DNA from: Rhizobacter sp.
GTDB lineage: Bacteria; Pseudomonadota; Gammaproteobacteria; Burkholderiales; Burkholderiaceae_C
Reading direction: 5' to 3'
NCBI GenBank assembly: GCA_025359585.1
Contig: JANYFX010000547.1
Coordinates: forward strand, 1-7,818
Length of the DNA: 7,818 nucleotides
Below are positions 1 to 7,587 of this stretch, one piece after another. The first letter of the stretch is position 1. Each line of letters starts with the position of its first letter. The notes below the pieces were generated by a model, which had not been told where the DNA came from, did not search any database, and worked only from the letters and a program-made list of their open reading frames with translations. The position numbers were made by a program, and so were the translations under genes.

Positions 1-365
1 TGGAACAGGACCCGGCCGATCGATTCGTAGCGCGATTTCTCGTCGCCGCGGATGTGAACCTCGGGCTGCGGAACCAAGGTCGCAACCTTGCTGTGGCGCT
101 GGAACAGCGCATCGCTATCGGGAACGAGCTGCTGATTCCAGAACACGTCGCCGTCCTTGTTGACCGAGATCTCGATGTTCTCGGGCTTGGTCTTGCGTGC
201 GATGTTGGTCTCTTTGGGCAGGCTCATCGGCACCGTCTGCGTGACCACGGGGATCGTGATCAGGAAGATGATGAGCAGCACCAGCATCACGTCGACGAGC
301 GGCGTGGTGTTGATGGTAGAGACGACTTCGTCCTCGTCGCCTCCTGAGCCGATGTTCATTCCCAT
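1..365 (-). CDS. exbD: ExbD, biopolymer transport protein (3' end cut by the window start)
   Basis: ExbD is the small inner-membrane partner of ExbB. It has one transmembrane helix and a periplasmic domain, and helps couple proton flow to TonB movement. About 121 codons are visible. The N-terminus is acidic (GGDEDEVV), followed by the family hallmark INTTPLVDVMLVLLIIF at residues 18-34. Asp25 falls in the helix at the position of the essential ExbD aspartate (also Asp25 in E. coli). The periplasmic part, with ISVNKDGDVFWN and VHIRGDE, matches the ExbD fold. The ATG at 365 is chosen over the in-frame ATG at 359 because AGGAG (375-379) lies 9 nt upstream of it. It follows exbB by 46 bp and is the third gene of the tonB-exbB-exbD unit. 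A TolR identity is less likely because tonB and a receptor are adjacent. The C-terminal end lies outside the window, so completeness cannot be judged. Confidence 0.93.
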   Translation of the reverse strand, partial: MGMNIGSGGDEDEVVSTINTTPLVDVMLVLLIIFLITIPVVTQTVPMSLPKETNIARKTKPENIEISVNKDGDVFWNQQLVPDSDALFQRHSKVATLVPQPEVHIRGDEKSRYESIGRVLF

Positions 366-374
366 GCGCGGTGT

Positions 375-379
375 CTCCT
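375..379 (-). promoter_or_regulatory. Ribosome binding site of exbD
   Basis: AGGAG on the minus strand, 9 nt before the ATG at 365; this fixes the exbD start over the ATG at 359. Part of the site (377-379) also lies in the right arm of an inverted repeat (CCTGAA 405-410 / TTCAGG 377-382 on the minus strand), so pairing could limit access until a ribosome finishes exbB. Confidence 0.7.
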
Positions 380-410
380 GAAGGGATGTCCTGGGTGAAT
401 GAGGTTCAGG
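377..410 (-). repeat. Inverted repeat in the exbB-exbD gap overlapping the exbD ribosome binding site
   Basis: On the minus strand CCTGAA (410-405) is followed 22 nt later by TTCAGG (382-377), a perfect 6-bp inverted repeat. The left arm begins one base after the exbB stop codon and the right arm covers three bases of the exbD AGGAG. This geometry would suit translational coupling of exbD to exbB. The stem is short with a long loop, so it may be chance. Confidence 0.35.
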
Positions 411-411
411 C

Positions 412-1269
412 TCAACGTGCGTTGCTGAGCTTCGCACCCATCAGGATGCCGTGCAGGTCGGCACCGAAGCCGCGCACCGCTTCCATGGTGATCTTGTTGC
501 GCCGCACGAGCCAGTTGTAGCCGAGCACGGCCGGCACGGCCACGGCCAGGCCGATGGCGGTCATGATGAGCGCTTCACCGACCGGGCCGGCAACCTTGTC
601 GATCGAGGCCTGGCCAGCGATGCCGATAGCGGTCAGCGCGTGGTAGATGCCCCAAACGGTGCCGAACAGGCCGACGAATGGCGCGGTGGAGCCGACGGTG
701 GCAAGGAAGGCCAGGCCGTCCTGCAGGCGGCTTTGCACGTCGTCCAGGCTGCGTTGCACGCCCATCGTGACCCAGGTGTTGCGGTCGATGTTGTCGGTGA
801 GCGCGCCTTCGTGGTGGTCACCGGCACTGATGCCGCTCTCGGCGATGAAGCGGAAGGCGCTGCCTTCTTTGAGGGTCTTGACGGCATCGTTGAGGTTGGC
901 GGACTTGAAGAAGCCCTTGCGCGCGGCCTTGGCCTCGCCGCTGATCTTCATGCTCTCGTAGAGCTTGGTGATCATGATGTACCAGCTGCCCATGCTCATC
1001 AGCACGAGCAGGACGAGCACGCCTCTGGCGACGAAGTCACCTTGTGCCCAAAGGGCGCTCAGGCCGTAGGGGTTGTCGACGGTCTCCCTGCTGACCGATG
1101 CGGCCATCGGCGCTGCGGCCGGGGCGGTGGCGTCGGGCGCGGCAGACACGGGTGCAGCCACCACGGGTGCGGCGGCCGAGGCGGGCTGGGCAACGGCCCA
1201 CTGGGGCGCGGCGATGGCGCTGGCGGCGAGGATGAGCGCGGCGAACGTCGATTGCAGTCGGTTGATCAT
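412..1269 (-). CDS. exbB: ExbB, proton-channel subunit of the Ton system (MotA/TolQ/ExbB family)
   Basis: ExbB forms the inner-membrane pentameric proton channel that, with ExbD, energizes TonB. The protein has 285 residues, longer than E. coli ExbB (244). It begins with a signal-peptide-like segment (residues 1-27, possible cleavage after AVA27), then an Ala/Pro-rich linker to about residue 58. Three transmembrane segments follow at about 80-101, 185-210 and 232-255, with a cytoplasmic loop between the first two. The family core is clear: STAPFVGLFGTVWGI at 194-208 and GPVGEALIMTAIGLAVAVPA at 228-247. Glu232, Thr204 and Thr237 have the same mutual spacing as E. coli Glu176, Thr148 and Thr181. 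The ATG has AGGAG (1278-1282) 8 nt upstream. It lies 90 bp after tonB and 46 bp before exbD. N-terminally extended ExbB proteins are known in Pseudomonas and Xanthomonas. TolQ is the alternative but does not fit the neighbours. Confidence 0.95.
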   Translation of the reverse strand: MINRLQSTFAALILAASAIAAPQWAVAQPASAAAPVVAAPVSAAPDATAPAAAPMAASVSRETVDNPYGLSALWAQGDFVARGVLVLLVLMSMGSWYIMITKLYESMKISGEAKAARKGFFKSANLNDAVKTLKEGSAFRFIAESGISAGDHHEGALTDNIDRNTWVTMGVQRSLDDVQSRLQDGLAFLATVGSTAPFVGLFGTVWGIYHALTAIGIAGQASIDKVAGPVGEALIMTAIGLAVAVPAVLGYNWLVRRNKITMEAVRGFGADLHGILMGAKLSNAR

Positions 1270-1326
1270 GGCTGGAACTCCTGGAATGATTTTGCTGATG
1301 TCGTTGTTGTGTTTCTTGGGGGCGCG

Positions 1327-1355
1327 GACCGGGGGCTTGTGTTGGCACCCCGGTC
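1327..1355 (-). repeat. Inverted repeat (RNA stem) between tonB and exbB
   Basis: GACCGGGG (minus 1355-1348) pairs perfectly with CCCCGGTC (1334-1327), giving an 8-bp GC-rich stem with a 13-nt loop, five bases downstream of the tonB stop. No T-run follows, so it is not a classical terminator. It could protect or process the mRNA end, or reduce read-through between tonB and exbB. Confidence 0.5.
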
Positions 1356-1359
1356 GTCC

Positions 1360-2013
1360 CTACTCGGCGACCTTGAAGTCGAAGGCCTGTTCGGCCACGA
1401 TTTCTTCGTCACCCCTGCTCTGGCAGTTGTAGCGCTGCATCGCGTTGCGCACGGCAGCATCGAACAGGCCACTGGGGCGCGAGGAGATGATCTCGACTTT
1501 GATGACCTTGCCGCCCTTGATGGTGGCCCGGGCGCGAACGCTGCCGTTGATGTTCTCCTGCAAGGCTTTGCGGGGCATCACCGGTTCGGGCATGTCCTGG
1601 CAAACCACACCGATCGCCACCACGGCCGGCCGAGGCGCCGGCGGGGCGGTCGCAGCGACCACAGGTGGCGGCGTCGGCGTCATCGTGGTGGGCGGTGGCG
1701 GCACCGGCGACGGAGCGACCGATATCGTGGGCTGTGGCGGCGGAGGCGCCGCGATCTGCACTTCCGGCGGCGGTATGTAGGGCGGCGGCGGCGCTTCGAG
1801 CTTGGGGGGTGGCGGCAGCACGATCTCGGGCGGCGGCGGCGGCTTCTTGATCTCTTCGATGACTTTGGTTTCGATGGGTGCGCGCACCACATCGACCACC
1901 TTCTTCGCAAGACCCGTCACCAGCGCGTACACGATGAACGCGTGAAACAGGATGACAAACGTGATGCCCACCAGATGCCGGCGTGGGTCAGCTTGTCGCT
2001 GGGAAAAATTCAT
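1360..2013 (-). CDS. tonB: TonB, energy transducer to outer-membrane receptors
   Basis: TonB spans the periplasm and passes energy from ExbB-ExbD to TonB-dependent receptors. The protein has 217 residues. A short basic cytoplasmic N-terminus is followed by one membrane anchor at about 14-34 with a conserved-type His (His24; compare His20 of E. coli TonB). Residues 57-128 form a very Pro-rich periplasmic spacer with runs of PPPP and an acidic/basic start (VIEEIKKPPPPP). The C-terminal TonB domain at about 138-217 contains GSVRARATIKGGKV, a Ser-Ser-Arg-Pro-(x)-Gly-Leu-Phe turn and AVRNAMQRY, the typical beta-alpha-beta pattern. Two cysteines, 138 and 197, bracket this domain and could form a disulfide. 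GGAG (2023-2026) lies 9 nt before the ATG. It is the first gene of tonB-exbB-exbD. No Fur-box-like sequence is evident upstream by eye, so iron control is not indicated. Confidence 0.93.
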   Translation of the reverse strand: MNFSQRQADPRRHLVGITFVILFHAFIVYALVTGLAKKVVDVVRAPIETKVIEEIKKPPPPPEIVLPPPPKLEAPPPPYIPPPEVQIAAPPPPQPTISVAPSPVPPPPTTMTPTPPPVVAATAPPAPRPAVVAIGVVCQDMPEPVMPRKALQENINGSVRARATIKGGKVIKVEIISSRPSGLFDAAVRNAMQRYNCQSRGDEEIVAEQAFDFKVAE

Positions 2014-2096
2014 GTCTGGGATCTCCAGAGGGGACTACGGATTCGGCGGAGCATACTGCCTGAGTCGGCTTGTGGCCGTCAGACAAGAAGCCGCAA

Positions 2097-2125
2097 ATTC
2101 TAGCCGGGCGCAAAAAGGGCTCGAC
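2097..2125 (-). promoter_or_regulatory. tonB: Candidate sigma-70 promoter of tonB-exbB-exbD
   Basis: TAGAAT (2102-2097, minus) is a good -10 hexamer. The hexamer 17 bp upstream, GTCGAG (2125-2120), is a poor -35, and a one-base shift gives TCGAGC, also poor. Transcription would start near 2090, leaving a leader of roughly 75 nt before the tonB ATG. A promoter is expected here because the upstream receptor gene ends in a strong terminator. Two AGGTCG copies (2127-2122 and 2158-2153) lie at and above the -35, which would suit an activator, but this is inference. Confidence 0.35.
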
Positions 2126-2189
2126 CTGTGCCTTGATTGCCGGGGTCGGCGGCGACCTGCATGCCGTGGCCCCTGCGGCGCAAGATAAG

Positions 2190-2221
2190 AAAAACCCGCC
2201 GGGTCGACGACCCAGCGGGTT
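2190..2221 (-). terminator. Intrinsic terminator of the receptor gene
   Basis: A stem of about 13 bp, (A)ACCCGCTGGGTC / GACCCGGCGGGT(T), with a 3-nt loop (2206-2208) begins about 27 nt after the receptor stop codon. On the minus strand it runs into a T-rich stretch (TTTTTCTT, 2194-2187). The one imperfect pair is G-U in minus-strand RNA but A-C in plus-strand RNA, which supports minus-strand use. It separates receptor transcription from tonB-exbB-exbD. Confidence 0.9.
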
Positions 2222-2247
2222 CTTTTCTATCGCTTCAGAGGTTCAAC

Positions 2248-5200
2248 TCAGAACTTGTAGTCGAACGACGCCGACAGCTTCACCGAGCGCGGAGCGCTGT
2301 AGCTCTCCACGTGGCGATAGCGCGACCACACCGCAGTGCTGCCGCCCGGAGCGTTGTAGCGCTCTTCGATCGTTTCGATGGTCTGCCGGTTGAAGGCGTT
2401 GAAGACGTCCATCTTCAACTGGAAGCCCTTGAACTCGGCGGGCCGGTAGTTGAGGTTGAAGTCAAGCCGCACATCGCCCGGAAGATTGCCACTCGAACCG
2501 CGCTGCGATGCCACGCCATTGCAGAAGAAATACGCCGAGCCGTAGCCGGAGTAGTTCGTCACGAGACCTGGCTGGTAAGGCACATGTGGGTCGACAGTGG
2601 CAGCACTTGGAAGAATCGGGTCCGGAGCATTGCCGATGCAGTTTTTCGGACGACCGGATGCGTACAGGAAGTTCGCACCGACGCCGAATTCAGGCGTGGC
2701 CTGGAAGTAACCGAAGGCCTTCAGCTGGTGCGTGCGATCGTTCGGCAGCCGGCCATCGGCATTGACCGAGAACTCCGGGAAGTCGAACGCCTGCGTGGTC
2801 GAAACGTCGCCCTGACCGATGTCGGACAGCAGCTGGCCTTCGGTGTTGCCGGTGTTGCGCGACCACGTGTAGTTGACCTTGCCCCACCACTTGCCGTCGA
2901 ACGGGTACTCGGCGAAGAAGTCGAGCGCAATGTATTTGCGCTTGACCTTCGGAATGCCCAGATCCGCAGCCGACAGGTTGATGGTTTCGAGCTTGCCATC
3001 ACCGTCGATGTCGAGCGTGAAGGTGTTCGCACGGCCCGGGTTGAACAGCGCGCAGTTGTAGCCGAAGTTCGAGTCGTCGACACCGTTCCTGAGGGCCCAG
3101 GCACGGAAGGGACGATCATCGCAATGGTCGTCGATGGCGGTCTTCAACGCACGGTAGGTGAACTTGGCACCGACGTTCAGGTCTTTCGACAACGCCGCTT
3201 CCATGCCCATCGCGAATTCGTCTTGGTAGTTGCCCTTCATGTTCTGAGCCGCCACCTGCCTTGGGTCCTTGGACTGGCCGAGCTCGTTGTTGTTCGAGTA
3301 AGCCGGGCTGATCGCCGTCAGGCCGGTCGGCGCGCCGGTCGCCTGGTCGACGCCGGTGTAGACGAAGTCCTGCACCGTGAACAACGAAGCGCCCGCGGCA
3401 CGAATGGCCACATTGGTGGGCAGCGGCACGTGGTAACGGCCGGCACTCGCGGTCAGTTTCAGCGAAGAGTCGCCCTTCACGTCCCAGGTTGCGCCCAACC
3501 GAGGCGCCAGCTGCTTCTTCAGCTTGATGTAGGAAACGCCGTCGCCATTCTTGTTGTCGAAACCTTCATTTCGCAGACCCAGTGTGAACAGCAGGTTGTC
3601 GGTGGCCTGGTAGCGGTCTTCGATGTACTGGGCCTCCTGGTTCACTGTCGGCGTCGACTTGGAGGAAATGATGCTCTGCTCGACGTAGTAGCCCTGCTGC
3701 GCATACGGATTGCCTGCGACGCTGTTCGTCGGCTGGGCATTCTTGAGGCCGACGGTCGGGTCGGTCTTGCCGTAGGTCCACAACGATCCACCGAGTTGCG
3801 CCGTACCGGCCAACGACTCAATCTTGTTGTAATCGACACCGGCACGCAGCGTGTGCTGCGAATTGACTCGCCATTCCAGGTCGACCCGTGCACCCTTGTT
3901 GGTATCGAACGCGCCCGGGGCGAGCGAATTGCCGGCCGTCTGGATCTGCGGGTAGGTGAACCCGGGAATCTGCGTGGCGGCTGTGGAGGTCACCTGCGGA
4001 ATCGACGGGTTGTAGCCAAGGTTGGCCTGCTCGTGCGTGCTCCGGGTCTTGCCGATCAAGGCCGTGAAGGTCAGGTCGTTGGTGATGTTGCTGGTGTACT
4101 TCAGGATGTCGACTTCCGAACCTTGCAAAGCCGCCACGGGCGTCGGCCCCCAGTTCTTGTAGTTCACGCCACCGTTGATTGTTCTGCCCCGGGTCAGCGT
4201 GGCGTAGTCGAACGAGTAGTAGTTCCGGCTGTCGTAAACCGTGTCGGACACCTTCGTGTACTCGAGGTGGTTGCTGTCGGTGATGTTCCAGTCCAGCTTC
4301 AGCAAGGCGCGCGGCGTCTGGCGGTTGATCTCCTGCCAGCCGATGGCGCTGTTCGAGCCTGCGCCGGCGCCGGTGTTCGCAACCCGGATCGCGCTGCGGT
4401 CACGCTCGGTGTTTTCAGCCGAGAAGAAGACAAAGAGCTTGTCCTTGATCAGCGGGCCGCCGGCGTAGATCGAGTAGCTGGCTTCACTCTGCGAGTTCGC
4501 ATCGTTGTAGAACCGGTACTTGCCGGCGGTGGAAACCGTGTCCGGGCCGTTGTCTTCGTAGCGCGAGCTCTTTTCTTTCGAGCGCAGGAAGTTGGGCTCG
4601 ATGCTCATGGCGCCACCGATCTGCCAATCGTTCGTGCCGCTCTTGGTCACGATGTTGACCACACCACCGGTCGAACGACCGAACTCTGCGCCGTAGCCGC
4701 CGGTGAACAGCTGGGCCTGGGCGATCGCGTTGAAGGGGAGCTGCGAAAAGCCGACCTGGGTCAGCAAGGTCGTGACCGGGAAGCCGTTGATGTAGTACGC
4801 GTTCTCGGAACCGCCCGCACCACCGAAGCTCGGGGCACCACCACCACCGTAGCGCGAGTCACCGCGGGTCGTGTTCGGTGCGAGCTGGATCACAGCGCCG
4901 ACGTTGTTCGCGACCGGCAGCTTGGCCAGGTCGGACGCGGTGAACGTGGTGGTGGAGCCGACGCTGGACACGTCGATCGACTGACGGCGACCCACGACCT
5001 GAACGGTCTGCAGCGATGCCGCGGCGAACGCGACTTCGGTACCGCCGCCGATCGTCACCTGGACTTCGTCGCGGGTGCTCACGGTGGCGCCGTTGCGCTG
5101 CAGCGTGACCTTGTAGCGGCCAACCGGCATCGAGGTCGCCTGGTACTTGCCATCGGCACCCGGCGTTAGCGTACGCCGCGCGCCGGTGTCAAGATTTTCG

Positions 5201-5355
5201 ATCACAACGGTCGAGCCAGCGGCCGAGTCGACCTGACCGTAGATGCTGCCGGTTGCGCTGGTTTGCGCATAGGCGACCGGTCCGACCGCGACCGTCAGGG
5301 CAGTCGCCCCGAAAGCCACGGCGAGCGCTCTCACCACGAGTGTTTTTCTGAACAT
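2248..5355 (-). CDS. Oar-like TonB-dependent outer-membrane receptor with carboxypeptidase-regulatory-like domain
   Basis: A 1035-residue outer-membrane transporter, a usual size for the Oar-like branch of TonB-dependent receptors. The signal peptide is residues 1-30 (cleavage AYA/QT). A carboxypeptidase-regulatory-like beta-sandwich spans about 36-112 (GSIYGQV, GKYQATSMPVGRYKV). A likely TonB box is LQTVQVVGRR at 115-124. The plug is about 127-240, with YINGFPVT and ending GGVVNIVTKSGTN. The rest is a beta-barrel ending in Phe (FDYKF), as expected for Bam-assembled proteins. Asn/Asp-rich motifs occur at 600-606 (DNKNGDG) and 782-787 (DxDxDG). The only four cysteines are 745, 768, 906 and 945, all in the C-terminal third. 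I choose the ATG at 5355, with TAGGAG 5 nt upstream, over an in-frame GTG at 5376 that has no ribosome binding site. The substrate is unknown: peptides are plausible from the ABC importer next door, but M. xanthus Oar is needed for secretion of the protease PopC, so export is also possible. Confidence 0.92.
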   Translation of the reverse strand: MFRKTLVVRALAVAFGATALTVAVGPVAYAQTSATGSIYGQVDSAAGSTVVIENLDTGARRTLTPGADGKYQATSMPVGRYKVTLQRNGATVSTRDEVQVTIGGGTEVAFAAASLQTVQVVGRRQSIDVSSVGSTTTFTASDLAKLPVANNVGAVIQLAPNTTRGDSRYGGGGAPSFGGAGGSENAYYINGFPVTTLLTQVGFSQLPFNAIAQAQLFTGGYGAEFGRSTGGVVNIVTKSGTNDWQIGGAMSIEPNFLRSKEKSSRYEDNGPDTVSTAGKYRFYNDANSQSEASYSIYAGGPLIKDKLFVFFSAENTERDRSAIRVANTGAGAGSNSAIGWQEINRQTPRALLKLDWNITDSNHLEYTKVSDTVYDSRNYYSFDYATLTRGRTINGGVNYKNWGPTPVAALQGSEVDILKYTSNITNDLTFTALIGKTRSTHEQANLGYNPSIPQVTSTAATQIPGFTYPQIQTAGNSLAPGAFDTNKGARVDLEWRVNSQHTLRAGVDYNKIESLAGTAQLGGSLWTYGKTDPTVGLKNAQPTNSVAGNPYAQQGYYVEQSIISSKSTPTVNQEAQYIEDRYQATDNLLFTLGLRNEGFDNKNGDGVSYIKLKKQLAPRLGATWDVKGDSSLKLTASAGRYHVPLPTNVAIRAAGASLFTVQDFVYTGVDQATGAPTGLTAISPAYSNNNELGQSKDPRQVAAQNMKGNYQDEFAMGMEAALSKDLNVGAKFTYRALKTAIDDHCDDRPFRAWALRNGVDDSNFGYNCALFNPGRANTFTLDIDGDGKLETINLSAADLGIPKVKRKYIALDFFAEYPFDGKWWGKVNYTWSRNTGNTEGQLLSDIGQGDVSTTQAFDFPEFSVNADGRLPNDRTHQLKAFGYFQATPEFGVGANFLYASGRPKNCIGNAPDPILPSAATVDPHVPYQPGLVTNYSGYGSAYFFCNGVASQRGSSGNLPGDVRLDFNLNYRPAEFKGFQLKMDVFNAFNRQTIETIEERYNAPGGSTAVWSRYRHVESYSAPRSVKLSASFDYKF

Positions 5356-5360
5356 GGGAT

Positions 5361-5366
5361 CTCCTA
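5361..5366 (-). promoter_or_regulatory. Ribosome binding site of the receptor gene
   Basis: TAGGAG on the minus strand, 5 nt before the ATG at 5355. This decides the start: the upstream in-frame GTG at 5376 has no purine-rich site before it and would add seven residues (MNFLGDP) ahead of a normal signal peptide. Confidence 0.75.
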
Positions 5367-5401
5367 GGAAATTCACTGAAAGGTTGATCGAAAGACCAAG
5401 T

Positions 5402-5436
5402 CCCGCTGCAAGTCACATACCAGCTTTGTAAGCGGG
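5402..5436 (-). repeat. Inverted repeat in the probable receptor mRNA leader
   Basis: AGCGGG and CCCGCT arms (5431-5436 and 5402-5407) form a perfect 6-bp inverted repeat with a 23-nt loop, ending 46 nt before the receptor ATG. If transcription starts near 5435-5440 this would sit at the 5' end of the mRNA and could affect stability. The support is modest. Confidence 0.3.
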
Positions 5437-5496
5437 TCATGATTCGTCCGCTAAGACATGTAAATCAATTGTCACTGAACCCTTTCGCGTGGCTGC

Positions 5497-5512
5497 CTAA
5501 GGGTATCCCTAG
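5497..5512. promoter_or_regulatory. Near-palindrome upstream of the receptor promoter region (possible operator)
   Basis: On the plus strand CTA-A-GGG-TAT-CCC-TAG: the arms CTAGGG and CCCTAG are inverted copies apart from one extra A in the left arm. It lies about 145 bp before the receptor ATG and about 30 bp upstream of the TTGATT hexamer, a position suited to an activator. No regulator is identified. Confidence 0.3.
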
Positions 5513-5519
5513 ATGTTCT

Positions 5520-5534
5520 CCGCCGCCGCCGCCG
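5520..5534. repeat. (CCG)5 trinucleotide run
   Basis: Five tandem CCG units between the ABC gene and the receptor gene. Flanking CTCCGC (5518-5523) and GCGGAG (5534-5539) are also inverted copies with a 10-nt loop, so the run can form a small GC hairpin. Such runs can vary in length by slippage. Confidence 0.7.
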
Positions 5535-5551
5535 CGGAGCCATCTCCGGCA

Positions 5552-5607
5552 GCCTGCCAATCGGGCCCAGCCCATATTCCATGCGGGGTTGCGGCCGATT
5601 GGCAAGC
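5552..5607 (-). repeat. Long inverted repeat (13-bp stem, 30-nt loop) downstream of the ABC gene
   Basis: TGCCAATCGG (5555-5564) and CCGATTGGCA (5595-5604) are perfect inverted copies. The stem extends to 5552/5607 with a single non-Watson-Crick position, which is G-U in minus-strand RNA but A-C in plus-strand RNA. This suggests it acts in a minus-strand transcript: the 3' end of the ABC mRNA or an upstream leader of the receptor. No T-run follows. It might instead be a two-half-site protein-binding element. Confidence 0.55.
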
Positions 5608-5730
5608 GTTGAACAGCGCGCTCGGAGCCGGCCTCGTGCGCCGATCTGCGGGCATCTCCCTAAGCCGCTTTACACAGGCCGTTGGCTGTCAACAACAGGG
5701 AGCGGAGCGATCTGTAACGCGGCCCCGCGA

Positions 5731-7583
<1,853 letters not shown>

Positions 7584-7587
<4 letters not shown>

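Larger units (their letters stand above)
5356..5730. other. 375-bp intergenic region: receptor promoter/leader and several inverted repeats
   Basis: This stretch holds no gene I can support. Reading the minus strand from the ABC gene stop, it contains a short CGCGG/CCGCG stem (5718-5729, no T-run), a 13-bp inverted repeat (5552-5607), a small CGGAG/CTCCG stem (5535-5548), a (CCG)5 run (5520-5534), a GGG-TAT-CCC near-palindrome (5497-5512), a more A/T-rich stretch (5451-5475) where the receptor promoter probably lies, and a 6-bp inverted repeat (5402-5436) in the expected leader. The best -35-like hexamer is TTGATT (5468-5463), but no convincing -10 follows at 15-19 bp. I see no standard T-tailed terminator for the ABC operon, so read-through into the receptor is possible. 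Confidence 0.6.

Noticed and set aside
451..2103. A 550-codon plus-strand open frame opposite exbB and tonB
   Set aside because: Same codon-aligned shadow effect; it crosses two clear minus-strand genes and gives a His/Arg/Gly-rich translation with no recognisable family.
2014..2190. Fur box or other iron-control site upstream of tonB
   Set aside because: No GATAATGATAATCATTATC-like sequence is visible on either strand in the gap; the region is GC-rich.
2137..5169. A 1010-codon open frame on the plus strand opposite the receptor gene
   Set aside because: Its codons are aligned triplet-for-triplet with the receptor's. Stops there need TTA, CTA or TCA in the receptor, which this GC-rich gene avoids. 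The translation is Arg/Val/Gly/Asp-rich with no domain, and the receptor on the other strand is unmistakable.
5355..5376. GTG at 5376 as the receptor start
   Set aside because: No ribosome binding site precedes it, whereas TAGGAG lies 5 nt before the ATG at 5355, and the signal peptide begins normally at MFRKTL.
5372..5480. TCACTGAA repeated at 5373-5380 and 5472-5479 as a regulatory direct repeat
   Set aside because: An isolated 8-bp repeat 99 bp apart, one copy next to the ribosome binding site; I see no further similarity around the copies to support function.
5718..5729. CGCGG/CCGCG stem just after the ABC stop as an intrinsic terminator
   Set aside because: The stem is only 4-5 bp with a tiny loop and no T-run follows; not enough to call a terminator.
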